A DNA stretch of 64,000 nucleotides from Owenia fusiformis. Taxonomy: Eukaryota > Annelida > Polychaeta > Sabellida > Oweniidae. A model generated the notes under the pieces. That model searched no databases, had not been told where the DNA came from, and worked only from the letters and a program-made list of their open reading frames with translations. The position numbers were made by a program, and so were the translations under genes. Below are positions 1 through 12,800 of the stretch, piece after piece. Positions within the stretch are counted from its first letter, which is position 1, and each line of letters opens with the position of its first letter. The stretch is from contig CAIIXF020000001.1 of assembly GCA_903813345.2 (NCBI GenBank), forward strand, positions 3,472,001 through 3,536,000. The letters run 5' to 3'.

Positions 1-102
1 AAGCACCTGCATACAATGCCAATGCTTCTGTACCACAGACCCAAGCTGCTGATGACACACCTCCCCAATATGAAGAGAAACCAAACCTGAATAATCAATG
101 AA
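1..102 (+). CDS. C-terminal end of unidentified protein (partial, 5' end outside window)
   Basis: Reading frame 3 is open from base 3 to a TGA at 100-102 and encodes about 32 residues rich in Ala, Asn, Gln and Pro. Near its end is PPQYEE, a PPxY motif of the kind bound by WW domains of NEDD4-type ligases, common at cytosolic tails of membrane trafficking proteins. There is no upstream sequence to identify the family. The piece lies on the opposite strand within the intron that follows the last visible FAF2 exon, so it would be a gene nested in FAF2, or a sign that FAF2 continues far to the left. It could also be a chance open frame; the codon composition and PPxY tail are the only support. 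Confidence 0.4.
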
Positions 103-429
103 CTCAATCATTGAAGACACCAACAATAAATGTTCCCAACCAAATCAAATTGCATCAAATTGTTGAAAAATGACCGTGGTCAATTAAATGATGAGAATAT
201 ATATCCAGGAGATACAGATATTAAAAATGACATTTCAACAATCAAAAGTAAATATCATCATAAGCTTACTGTATAACATATGCCATAACATTCATATAGA
301 AAATTCACTGTGATCCATTGTATTAAATGAATAATAAGAATAAATTTTGAAATTAATCAATTTGATGAATATGTTTGAGGTAGAACTATTATAACATTGG
401 GATGGGAACATTGAGCCTTCATGTAAATG

Positions 430-640
430 TGGTGACAAGAACAAACAAATAAATATTACACGTTTTATTGAAAAATTCCAAATTACTGCCAAGTAATTTA
501 CCCAGCATGCACAAGACCCAATTAGATCTTGGCACTTTTCTGCTCTGGCATCTGTAAAAAAATCAAGTTCAACAGGTACAAGGTTTTCTTTGAAATGAGT
601 AATACAACACCAACTCACTCTGACGGATCGATGTCCGATT
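430..640 (-). repeat. Fragment of the dispersed repeat also seen at 30348-31772
   Basis: Read on the - strand, this matches the unit repeated at 30430-31740: a 'ttcaacttgaaatttttacag' type segment, then 'gcaagagcagact', 'gatctgattaggtt' and 'catgctgggtaaa'. It is diverged and truncated. The 118-codon open frame over 292-648 on the - strand is a product of this repeat, not a gene. Confidence 0.7.
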
Positions 641-807
641 GAATACAAGAACGGACAGCTTCTTCATATCCCTACCCAACTTGTTTCAGTTGGATAAAAA
701 TATAACTCATATTTGGTAGAACTGTGACATTGAGAAAAAGTCAGAAACAAAACTGGAACCAAGAGATGGACTCTTCAAAAATCAAAGATCGAAAAAATGT
801 AAATTAC

Positions 808-3800
808 CTCTATATCCCTCTGGACTATTTGTATTGCACGCCCAAAACAGCATGTGGCTGTTTATAAACTCTATCACCTCTGCATTACCAAGGCATTCCC
901 TGAAAAACAAAACATTTATTTAAAGATTTCAAAGCATAGCGGCAAAAGGTTCACTACAACTTTGATTTCTCAGCTATCTCAAGTCAGCTATTACATTTTA
1001 AGAATAACCTTTTTACAAAACAACCCTTGAAGCCTCAGTAGAGTACAGATGTTGAACAAAATATAGTGTTTTTAACATTAGTTCAATTAATTTAATAAAT
1101 GTATGTTCACATTTGTAACTTTAAAATTATGTACAAAGAAGGGGTTATTTACACTTTGCAAACATTGGTCTTTCAAAAATGTTCTGTTACACTATTTTGG
1201 GATGAAAGAAGTCAATCTGTTATGAATTAACATTTTGAAACATTGAAATATTGACTTTGTTCTTATACCTTGCAAATGTTGCAGTATCTTGGTGGTTATC
1301 TCCATGGAGGTAAACTAGGAGAAACTTCAGCTCTTTTTTGGCATCATTGAGGGCCTGGAAAACAGTAAATCAAATTCAATAATTAATTGATTAAATTGAA
1401 TCCATCTTGGATTAAGTATCCTAAAGGAAATATATATTTTTCTTATTCATAATTAACTAGTATACAAATAGTGACTGCCATTGAGGGCAATAGGGTAAAT
1501 TATTTCCCCGAGGGAATATCCTCTAAAATGTACTATTCCCGAAGCTACAGGGAAATCATTTACACTATTGCTCGAAATTAGGCAGTCACTATTTGTTTTA
1601 TTATATACCCTATACTGACTCTTGTCCCGTTTCCTCAGCGAAGGCCAAAAGGGCTTACAAAGCCCCCTCCCCAGGTCCATTGTTAGCATTATAAGCTGTG
1701 ACGTCAAAATATACTCTTGAAATTTTTTCCTAAGAAATTTCCGAGACTCTCACTTGACAAATTCAATTGCGTTAAACACTTGAAATTACACAGACGTATT
1801 GAGCTTAGGGAACTTTATCCACGTTGCTTATATTGTATTGTTCACGCACCTATCATGGTGAACGGAGTTGATTTGTGTTTGTGCTTATCCTCAATTTATC
1901 TTTTTTTCATCTGCGCAGTGATGATGCGCAGACGTTTCCAAGGGTAATAGAAGTTGCAACTTTGACGTCAGCGGGCATAGTTCAAATGTATATTCCTGCT
2001 TCTTTCATTTGAGGGAATATAACTTTCGAAGGGAAATAGTAAATCTATTTCGGGACAAGTGACTAGGTATTGACCAATCAGGATGTTACATATTGGGTAT
2101 ATAATACAGCGCTTGCATTAGGTTAGAATTATTTGTGAGTCCCAAGGACGTAATTTTTTTTAAAAAGTGTGTCCTTTGAAAAAAAAGTGTGTCCCCTATT
2201 TCTAGCCTGTTTTGAGGTATACCTTTATTTTAAAAGCATTTTTTACCAAAACACCTTGAAGTTAATTTTGTCACATGATTGTCTTTGCTTCAACACAACA
2301 CATAAATATGTAATGTGTATTTTCTTGTATCATCAATTGACAAGGTACATGAAACTATAATTTAGAGTCAGGCTTACTTGACTGTATGATCCTTGGTAAA
2401 AGGTTGGGTGGTTTTCACCATACTGTTCATTATAATTGCGTATAAATGATATAACATCTCCTACTGGATCTGTGACATCTGGAATGAATATATTATGCGC
2501 TCAATAAAAGTTAAACATTTAGTTTCTTTTAACAGTGTTTTGTACAAGATTTTTTCTCATATCACTTTTGATTGAAATTCTCACTTATCAGTCCCAGTCA
2601 AATTAGGTCAAATCGTGCCAATATTTCTTTTTTTAGTTTTGAGTAAGTGCTACTGGGTTTATAAGTGATTTGGCAAAATCATTACATAAACATATTTAAA
2701 TCTTGGATATGATTTTCACAATGCATAAAATACAAGTGCATAAATTCAACTTACTCCGCCTTGGGTCTGGCCTTAGTAGTCTAACTGAAAATATGAAAAC
2801 ACAAATAATTAGCATGACAGTCAGTGTACATACATAGTACCCCGGACAGGTTGAATGATGCAGTTGTGTTTTTACTCTATATTTCCAAAAGAACAGCCTT
2901 TCTTAATGAAATTTTTGTATTCGATTCTGGAGAAATATTTTAACAAAATTCCAAATTCTATGATTTTTATCAGTTTATTTCAAAAAGATGTCACTGTCAA
3001 TAAAATACAGGTTTTTTCTTGAACAATTGAACTTTTAACATCATTTCAAAGATTGTCAAGCTATTGCACTTTTGACCGCCTAAAGTCTTTCCAGATGTAT
3101 TTGATGCCACATTAATTACGGCTGATTATTGTTATTCATTTTTGTCATATTCAATAGGCCTAATGTTATTACAGTGCATTAGGCCAATGAAAAACATGTC
3201 ACTCTGGGTCAAGTTTCCTCGGATAACACACCTTTTTCGCCACTGGGTTTTTCCGCCGCTGTCACTCAGCATGCAACCCTGTGGCACGTAAGTAGTACCA
3301 TGCTTTGAATATGTCAGGTTTCCCTGACAATTTCATGAATGTGACACAGCTATATTAACATCTCTGAAAGATCTAATGCCAGAAACACTTGAAGTTGGAG
3401 ATTTGTAATGTTTTACCTCATTTTGGACAGTATTGAACAGTTCGATCAGGTTGAACTCCTGTCCATTGACAAGAAGATTGACCTCCTCTATCTGGGCCTT
3501 ATCTACGGAATGCTTCACAAAATGAGACCAAGAGCAACAAGTTTTTTATTGGTCTAATGCACTGTAATAATACTGAATATGACTAAAATGAATAACAACA
3601 ATCAGCCATAACCAGAACAACGGCAACGCCAAAGCGTAGCGAATCCCATCGAACAGAAATGGCTGGCATTTTACAAACGAAATAAATAGCAAATATCATA
3701 AAACAACACACCAGAAAGGCCACCATTTTCAAAATGGTTAGCCAAGTTGTCATCAGAAGAAATAATATGCTTTTAGTAGCCATCTATAAAATTTTTGAAA

Positions 3801-6800
3801 AATCGCACACATGTACTTGTGAAATAAGTAAAAAATGTAAAAATGACAGCCATTTTTTAAAATGGCTGCCTACTATCCAAGTGTCATGAGACAGTGTGCA
3901 AGGCTCGTGAGTATTCACATATCAAATATGAACAAAATCGCTTCACTACTTTTCAAGTTATAGTAAAAACGTAAAAATGGTGGTCATTTTTCAAAATGGC
4001 CGCCTACTACCCAAAGTGTCATTAGACAATGTGCCATGCTAATAGTATTCACATATAAAATATGAAACATACCAAATATGAACAAAATCGCTGAACTACT
4101 TTTCGAGTTATAGTAAAATACGTTAAAATGGCAGCCATTTTTCAAAATGGCCACCTTCTACCAAAAGTGTCATTAGACAATGTGACATGCTTATAGTATT
4201 CACATACCAAATATGAACAAAATTGCTTCACTACTTTTCGAGTTATTGTAAAATACGTTAAAATGGCGGCCATTTTTCAAAATGGCTGCCTTCTACCAAA
4301 AGTGTCATAGGACAGTGTGCCATGCTTATAGTATTCACATACCAAATATGAACAAAATTGCTTCCCTACTTTTCGAGTTATAGTAAAATACGTTAAAATG
4401 GCGGCCATTTTGAAAAATGGCCGCCTTCTACCAAAAGTGTCATAGGACAGTGTGCCATGCTTATAGTATTCACATACCAAATATGAACAAAATCGCTCCA
4501 CTACTTTTCGAGTTATAGTAAAATATGTCAAAATGGCGGCCATTTTTCAAATTTTTTTTCAAAATGGCCGCCTTCTACCAAAAGTGTCACAGGACAGTGT
4601 GCCATGCTTATAGTATTCACATACCAAATATGAACAAAATCGCTCCACTACTTTTCGAGTTACAGCAAAAATCGTAAAATAACGAGTAAAGGCCGCCATT
4701 TTTCAAGATGGCTGCCATGTGCTTTTTTTAATATCTACATTTGTAGCTTTATTAATGTCCTTTATAATTTTTTTACACTTAAAACATATTGCTATTACAG
4801 TTTTACATATTGTACCTAAATTACTGTAAAATCGGCACTAAAATGGCCGCCATTTTAAAATGAGCGGCCATTTTGAAAATCGGCTTTCGAGCAGAACTTC
4901 TACCCCCATAGGGTATATGTGTACAAAATATGAAGAAAATCGGGCCAACGGTATTTGAGTTATTGCCCGGACGGACGGACAGACGGACGGACGGACGTAC
5001 GTACGGACGGACGTACGTACGGACGGACGTACGTACGGACGGACGGACGGACGGACGGACGGAGGCGTTCCCTATATCCCTCCGAACTTCGTTCGATGGG
5101 ATAATTATTACTATGGCAACAAATATATCTGGAAAGACTTTAGGCAGCCGAAAAGTCTATAGCCAGACAATATTTAGAATGATGTTATAGGTTCAATTAT
5201 TCAAGCAAAAACCTGTATTTTATTGACAGTGGCATCTTTTTGAAAAAGCTGATAAAAATCATAAAATTAAGAAATTCGTTAAAATATTTATTTTCCATGT
5301 TGGAAATTGTCTCTAGAACAAATCTTTAAAATTTCAATAAGAATGGTTGTTCCATTGCAAATAAAGAGTAAAAACACGACTGCATCATTCAACCTGTAGG
5401 GGGTACTATTTTAGTTGATAAACCAGAGATTAGCTCTGTAAACATGATGCTAAACACACAGATTTCCAAAGACTATATTTTATGTAGATGTTGAGGTATT
5501 AACCAATAGGAAATATTGCTCATGTTTCTAGCATTATTTTTGATAAGAACTTCATGCATGTTAGTAAATTAAAAATCTCAATACTGGTACCTGTATATGA
5601 AATGTTAATAAATATGAAAAACAGATTTCCATGGAGTATATCTAAGTAGATGATGGGGCATTAAACAATTGGAAATATTAGTTTTAATTGAATTCCTTGC
5701 ATTATTTTCATGCATGTCAGCCGTCAGGACATTAAAACAGCCTCAAAAGTTTACTCTTGTAAAAAAGTTGACGTACTTTTAAAAAATTAATTTCTTTGTG
5801 TTTCCTACCGATTAAATTCACCATATTTTATAAGATGTTTATTTTCAATGTTATAAGAATTCATTAGTACGAAAAATATGAAATAATTCGTAGGAACTGT
5901 TAGAAATAAGTGAATACTTATAGGACTTCTTTGCAAGGACCTTTTGCGATCAGAAATTGTTCATTACACCTTTGTTATGCAGTTCGATTCCACCAATTCT
6001 AAATCAAAAGTGCCCTATACCAAATTCCATGGCGATCTATGATGTAAGAAGAGAGGGCCATGGTATTCCATGATGTCAGTACTGTTGGTACTTGTTAATA
6101 AATACGAAATCATCTTTATCTCTAATTGTAGACATAAAATGTGTATACTTACATATGAAATTAAATATATCAAAGAAAGTAATGTACACAAATCTAAATG
6201 GGAAGAGGATTATATGTGTGCCCCATCCTAAGAGGCCTTGAGGTTGGCGACGGTTGGTGATTATAATTCTGAAATAAAATCAAAAAAGAATATTCAATAA
6301 ATGGTTGTATCACAACATAAGTCCAACCTAAAATATAAATTCTTAAATCCTGAATGTTAGTTGTAAATTCCCAGTATTGAAGAATGTGTTAAATTATTGC
6401 ATCCACAAAAAGACTAGAATCCACAAAAAGATCAGACATAATGGGTCTGCAATTGGAGGATTTAAAAGATGATAGAAAAGATGGGGTTAACATACCTTTG
6501 GTCTGATGGGTTCATATTTACAGGTGGTGTGGGGGGTTCTACCCTCTCTGGTTGGTCTTGTACTATGCGGTCTCTTCCCTCCTCTTCATTAAATGTATCT
6601 TGAACAGCCATCTACAAGACAGCAAACTCACATAATTCAATAACAGGAACACAATTACAAAGCTTGATTAACAGATGACCAGTACGATTCAGGAAAATTC
6701 CACAGCACCTCATGGCCAAATGGCTCTCTATTTATACAATTGAGAAATGTTTCCAGCAACCCACTTTGAAAAAATATGTGAAAAAGCCTGAGTTTAACTC

Positions 6801-9800
6801 ATGAGTATTATTTTTATATCATATCAAAAATGATCTATTCTAAAGGTGAAAGTCAGGAGAACATATACCTCAATATCCCAATTGCATCTTTCTAAGCGCT
6901 CACGACATCTTTCCATGTCTTCAATTCCAGTCAAATCCTGAAGATAAAATGAAAATAATATAAATTCAACATTTTAAATGCACATACTATTCCACAATGC
7001 TTTGATTTCATCTATTTTTTTGGAATTCTGCAATCAATTAAATCATGATGGTTCAATTGATTTGTGAAAGCCCAAGATTACATCAAGTCACAGAATTTAA
7101 TCTACCTGATTACAGTCAAAATCATTCAAATCGTGTTTGAACCCAAAAAAATGCGCTCATACTCATTTAGAGCAATATATTGGGCACAATTTACTGATGT
7201 TTCTGAATTCAAAATGTTCTGTTTCGTGACATTTCCGAAAGAAAACTTTTTATTATTTTTCTGTCACAATCCCGGCAAGACCTTCTTTTCTTTTAGTGAG
7301 CCTAATTTATTTTGACAAAAATTGATTCAACTTCCATCAAAATTGTCCTACAAGCTTCAATTAAAAAATCTTTTAAAGCTCTTTTCTTGTTCTATCTAAT
7401 GGGTCGCCGATATATACAGTTAGGGGAGGGGATGCGTTCGCCCCCGTCGCTCTCTACCCTTGCTACGCCAAGGCACAGGAGAAATATCTCATTGGAATAT
7501 ATCACTGTTTACTTTGCGTTTGGTAGCTCTCTCATGCGAGATGGAATCGTGGCAATTAACTAAGGGAGCCAAATGCAACTTCCATCAAAAATTGTGCTAT
7601 AAGCTTCAAATAAAAAACATTCTAGCTATTTTCTTCTATCTAATGGGTAGCAAACACCCCTTTCTACGCCTGATCGGCTCATGAGAAATATCCTGTCTGT
7701 TTAGAATATATATAGCCGTTTACTCTGCATAAATAGCTCTCTCACGTCTTACTTGTTCATGTTTTTTATTGCGTTTTCAACATTTACTACCATTCCCTGT
7801 TCCCGGGCTACCATTTTTTGACTGGGTTTGGTAATCCCCGGGTAACCGGGGCTAATGCCCTCCCCGGGTTTTGCACTTGTTCCCAAAATATCCGTATGAT
7901 ATCTGAAATATCCTCCCGCCTATTGCGCCTGCGCCAGAAAATTCGAAAATCAAAAATATTATTTGTCGGTCCTCTAGTGTGTAAACACAGCATATCTCCC
8001 GTACCGACAATTTATTTGTCGGTCCTCTAGCGTGCCACCACATCAGAGTCTAGAGTACCGACACTCTACCGGTACTCTAGCCTTTACGTTAAAAATTGAA
8101 CCCTTCAAAGACTGTATCCCAACCCACATACGACATACCTGGGTATGAGGTACAAGGTTTCTTATACAAAACCAAGTGATGTGGGTAAAAATACCAAGCA
8201 GCTTTAGAATCATGTTAAATAAATTTAACGACCCATTAGACAGATAGATTTTCTTGTATATTCACACTTCAGAGTTATTTTCGCTGAAAGTAATTTGATT
8301 GGTCACTACAATCACAAAATTAGTAATGAAACAGCCGGGGGATTGGAGACTTCTTCGTTGGTAAGTAGATAGGTGAATATGTGGGAAAACTCAATATGCA
8401 AAAAAATTCCAGAGGGTCTTGATTGTGCCACAGATATTGGATATATCACTGTTTACTTTGCGTTTGGTAGCTCTCTCATGCGAGATGGAATCGTGGCAAT
8501 TAACTAAGGGAGCCAAATGCAACTTCCATCAAAAATTGTGCTATAAGCTTCAAATAAAAAACATTCTAGCTATTTTCTTCTATCTAATGGGTAGCAAACA
8601 CCCCTTTCTACGCCTGATCGGCTCATGAGAAATATCCTGTCTGTTTAGAATATATATAGCCGTTTACTCTGCATAAATAGCTCTCTCACGTCTTACTTGT
8701 TCATGTTTTTTATTGCGTTTTCAACATTTACTACCATTCCCTGTTCCCGGGCTACCATTTTTTGACTGGGTTTGGTAATCCCCGGGTAACCGGGGCTAAT
8801 GCCCTCCCCGGGTTTTGCACTTGTTCCCAAAATATCCGTATGATATCTGAAATATCCTCCCGCCTATTGCGCCTGCGCCAGAAAATTCGAAAATCAAAAA
8901 TATTATTTGTCGGTCCTCTAGTGTGTAAACACAGCATATCTCCCGTACAGACAATTTATTTGTCGGTCCTCTAGCGTGCCACCACATCAGAGTCTAGAGT
9001 ACCGACACTCTACCGGTACTCTAGCCTTTACGTTAAAAATTGAACCCTTCAAAGACTGTATCCCAACCCACATACGACATACCTGGGTATAAGGTACAAG
9101 GTTTCTTATACAAAACCAAGTGATGTGGGTAAAAATACCAAGCAGCTTTAGAATCATGTTAAATAAATTTAACGACCCATTAGACAGATAGATTTTCTTG
9201 TATATTCACACTTCAGAGTTATTTTCGCTGAAAGTAATTTGATTGGTCACTACAATCACAAAATTAGTAATGAAACGGCCGGGGGATTGGAGACTTCTTC
9301 GTTGGTAAGTAGATAGGTGAATATGTGGGAAAACTCAATATGCAAAAAAATTCCAGAGGGTCTTGATTGTGCCACAGATATTGGCCAGATCGTTTTGTAG
9401 TACAGTAAAATTTCAAATGTTAGGTCCTACTTTGAATTAACAAAATAAGCAATCAAATGACTATATTGCAACAGTATATAAAAAAATAGAAACATATGTA
9501 CTTGTCCTAACTTTTGTATATTTCAGATAGTTATGTAAAATGTGCAGTAAAGCTGTGGCCTTTTGTAATTTAGGGAGTTTCAGCCATGTTAATTTTTCCG
9601 AAAATGACATGGCGGAGAAGCATCAAAATATGAGAGAGCACAGACATGATAGCTAAACTACAAAACAAACTAAAATATACAAAAGTTAGGACATGTATAA
9701 ATGTTCCTATTTTTACATATACTGCTTCAATATGGTTCTTTGATTGCTTATTTTTCAAATTCAAAGTAGTTACTAACATTTAAAATTTAACTGTAGGATC

Positions 9801-12800
9801 TCATAGGCTCAAAGAATAATTCACAAGATACGACACTAAATTGGAAAATTTCAAAAAAATATGACCACCTTTTAAAAATGTCCTTATACAAAATGGTACC
9901 TGCTTCCCCATGACAGATTTTGCACTTATAGCTGAGATCTTCATCTTTCTATTTCTACTTGTTTGGTTCGAGTAAATAACCTATGGATGCAGTTATTTGA
10001 CTTTTAATACGGCGAATATGTTTCACGAGATCCGGACTCTTGCGTGTCCAAATATCATTGTAATGATGACGTCACATTTCTGGAACCACGGGAGCACCAT
10101 TCAGATTTGGACAGACAAGAGTCCGACGATAAATTATCACTGTTTTGGCCTCTTATCAACGCAGCATTGCTTGAATAACGGTCATTGATGATAAAAAAGT
10201 TAAAGAATAACAAGATGCTTCGAATGAGGTATGATTTGTCTCATATTTTTCAGAAATGGCTCCATAATCGTCATTTTAAAATTTGAAATTTTCATCTAGA
10301 TGGATATAATTTCATAAACAAACTGAGGTGTCTCATCTTGAGGAATATTTATTGAGCTACTGATCCAACTACAAAAGAATCTGGCCGGGATCTATGGATT
10401 GTGCTTTCCTAGAGGCACAGGCTGGTATCGAAAAATGTGTCCGCTGTGACGGAGCGTGCTATTTTGCATAGAAACACTAAGAAACCCAGACAATTTATTT
10501 TTTTACTCATATGTTTCGCTATTCCAAAGAAAATTTCTTACTCCATGCAATGGGTATATCATTTGTGGGTAACTTTAACTTTTGTTTGAAGTCCAACAAC
10601 GCTAAGAGTAAAAGCTATTGAAAACGGCGCCGGGGTATCATACTCCAAAATGTACCATTTCTTTTATTTCTTTTTAATGGTACAATATATTGATACAATA
10701 ATATTTACATATGTTTTCAGCATAACTCTGAAGGTATTAATGATATCTTGATGTATTGGGTATTTTTAATATTTTTTATAAAAAAATAATGTTTACATTT
10801 TTTGTCTGCTGTGACGGAGCAGCTTTAACTGTGAACTACGTTAAGAATTTAAGATTCAAATTATATCTTTTAAAAGTACCCTTAGAAGAGAGAACGTCGC
10901 AAATCACTTTCCTAAATTATGACAAGTAGCCTCTTGGAGATCTGGGGTAATGTAAATCTGAGATATAAAAACGACCACGGAGGTTTGTACTGAAATCAAC
11001 ATGGTGTAAACTCAACATAATATTTCTAATACGTTTTCGCCAAGACGTCTTGAAATGTCACGTGTAGTGTAAATAGGGCTAATATGAATTTATTCGAAAT
11101 AGCGCACAGACATCATGCATTCCGACAGATGTTTAACCTTTTACCACATAATATTACTGTATATAAGATGATCCCAATACAGATGTGATTTGTAATTATT
11201 TGAGATTCATGAAATTCATCGTTTTGCATAGACTAAAATTATAAAATAAAAAGTCTTGGTAAACGTGCTGTACTGTAAAGCCTGTATCAATGAATATCTT
11301 TCTCTAGTGAACACCTCTTCTTATCAAATATTTCTCTGACTTCTGTATGAAATTGCCTGTATGGAGTAAACAAGACCAACTGGAAACACATTTTTGGGCT
11401 CCATATGTGTCCACTATACACATGTTTTACTGTAGTTGCATCAGATAGCCATAACTCTTATTCAAATAAAGAACGATCATAAAATCAAATTTTGCATTTT
11501 CGCATTTCAAGATACACTCAACTTAGCTTTTGGAACAACTAAAGAGGGTAGAACAATCTACAGCCCATATCATCATATGTATTTAGCCTCATATTCAGCA
11601 AATCATTTTACTTCAAATAATCAAGTTACCGTAAAAAATGACCATGTCAGGCCGATGGATCCACGGAAGCCACTACGAAAGGCAAATACCCGATACTGAA
11701 ATGAAGTTGACTATCATTTTCATGATCACCATGCATAAGTTGGATTGCAGTACAAACTGAGAAAAGAAGCTTAAAGAGTGGTCGTATATACATCTCAGAA
11801 TTTGAATTGTGTACTTTTATTACTTTTCATTTTTAGAATACTTTACGAGATTTGACACGCTCGCTCCTCTAAAGTGTAGTTGTAAAGAGATATATTATAA
11901 ATCTAAATTCTTAAGGTGACATTTAAGATAATCAAAAGTACAAAAACATGGGAGCCATATTTTTTTGATAAAGTCAGAAGATTTTGTATACTGTTTTCCT
12001 TGTATGTGAATGCATTTCCTGACTTAAGAGACACATAAAAGAAAACCTCACATTTAAACGCATTTTTCATAACTATGAATTGGAGGTGTATGGCTCCCAA
12101 AAGCTAGCATGAAGAGTGCGAAGTGAGGCTATTTTTTGAAAGTTTCAAGGAGTAGCCTTGCAACAGTCACACATTTGCAAGAATTCAAAATTTCCAGATA
12201 TAGTCTTACCTTACCAAGGAACAACGAAGGAGCACGAAAATGTGCACTTCTTGCATTGTTAGAGTATAATAAAGCTCAAACCATTGTGAATCCTAAATAT
12301 TTCATGTCCACCACTTTGTTTCCTGGAACTATTTTTTAGTCCAGAGTTATCTTCATTCATGTTTCCATTGTTTATCATTCATAAAGCCTCTATCATGTAT
12401 CTATCATGATAATTACACTGTAATAGATAAAACATACAAGTGATAATCCATGCCACTTGGTGTAGTCACAAAACTTGCATGAGGATTAATCAGGAAGTCT
12501 AGAAGTAGTTCCGGCAAACAAAATGTGGACAGAAATATTTAGAATTTACAATGGTTTGAGCTTTATTATACTCTAACAATGCAAGAAGTGCACATTTTCA
12601 TGCTCCTTCGTTGTTCCTGGGAAAGTTAAGATGATTTGTGGAAATTTTAGACTCTTGCAAATGTGTGACTGTTGCAAGGCTACTCCTTGAAACTTTCAAA
12701 AATTAGCCTCACTTCGCACTCTTCATGCTAGCTTTGGGGATCCATGCACCTCCAATTCATAGTTTGGAAAAATGCGTTTATGTGTGATGTTAACTTTGAC

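Larger units (their letters stand above)
2835..5408. mobile_element. 2.6-kb terminal-inverted-repeat element in FAF2 intron
   Basis: The two ends are inverted copies over about 230 bp. The left begins TAGTACCCCGGACAGG at 2835 and the right ends with the complement of TAGTACCCCCTACAGG at 5408; the shared arm continues through GAATGATGCAG and the 'acaggttttttct' block near 3008. The outer TA pairs suggest a TA target as in Tc1/mariner-type elements. No transposase frame is present, so it is non-autonomous. The interior carries another inverted-repeat element (3118-3610) and a tandem-repeat block (3607-5105). Confidence 0.75.
9376..10397. mobile_element. Foldback MITE carrying two later insertions
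   Basis: The ends (TTGGCCAGATCGTTTTG at 9381, and the complement of GGCCAGATTCTTTTG ending at 10386) match the uninterrupted short element at 49987-50102. Aligning the two shows two inserted blocks here, 9403-9793 and about 9824-10340, which leave only about 100 bp of original element. Confidence 0.8.

Noticed and set aside
4277-4543. 88-codon - strand frame with an internal protein repeat
   Set aside because: It is a translation of the ~140-bp tandem repeat; the peptide repeat merely mirrors the DNA repeat.
3900-4700. A CRISPR array
   Set aside because: Units of ~140 bp with no constant short repeat and variable spacer pattern, in an animal intron.
7808-8987. Matching 61-70 codon open frames on both strands in the 944-bp units
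   Set aside because: They overlap on both strands, repeat because the DNA is duplicated and have no family resemblance or splice context.
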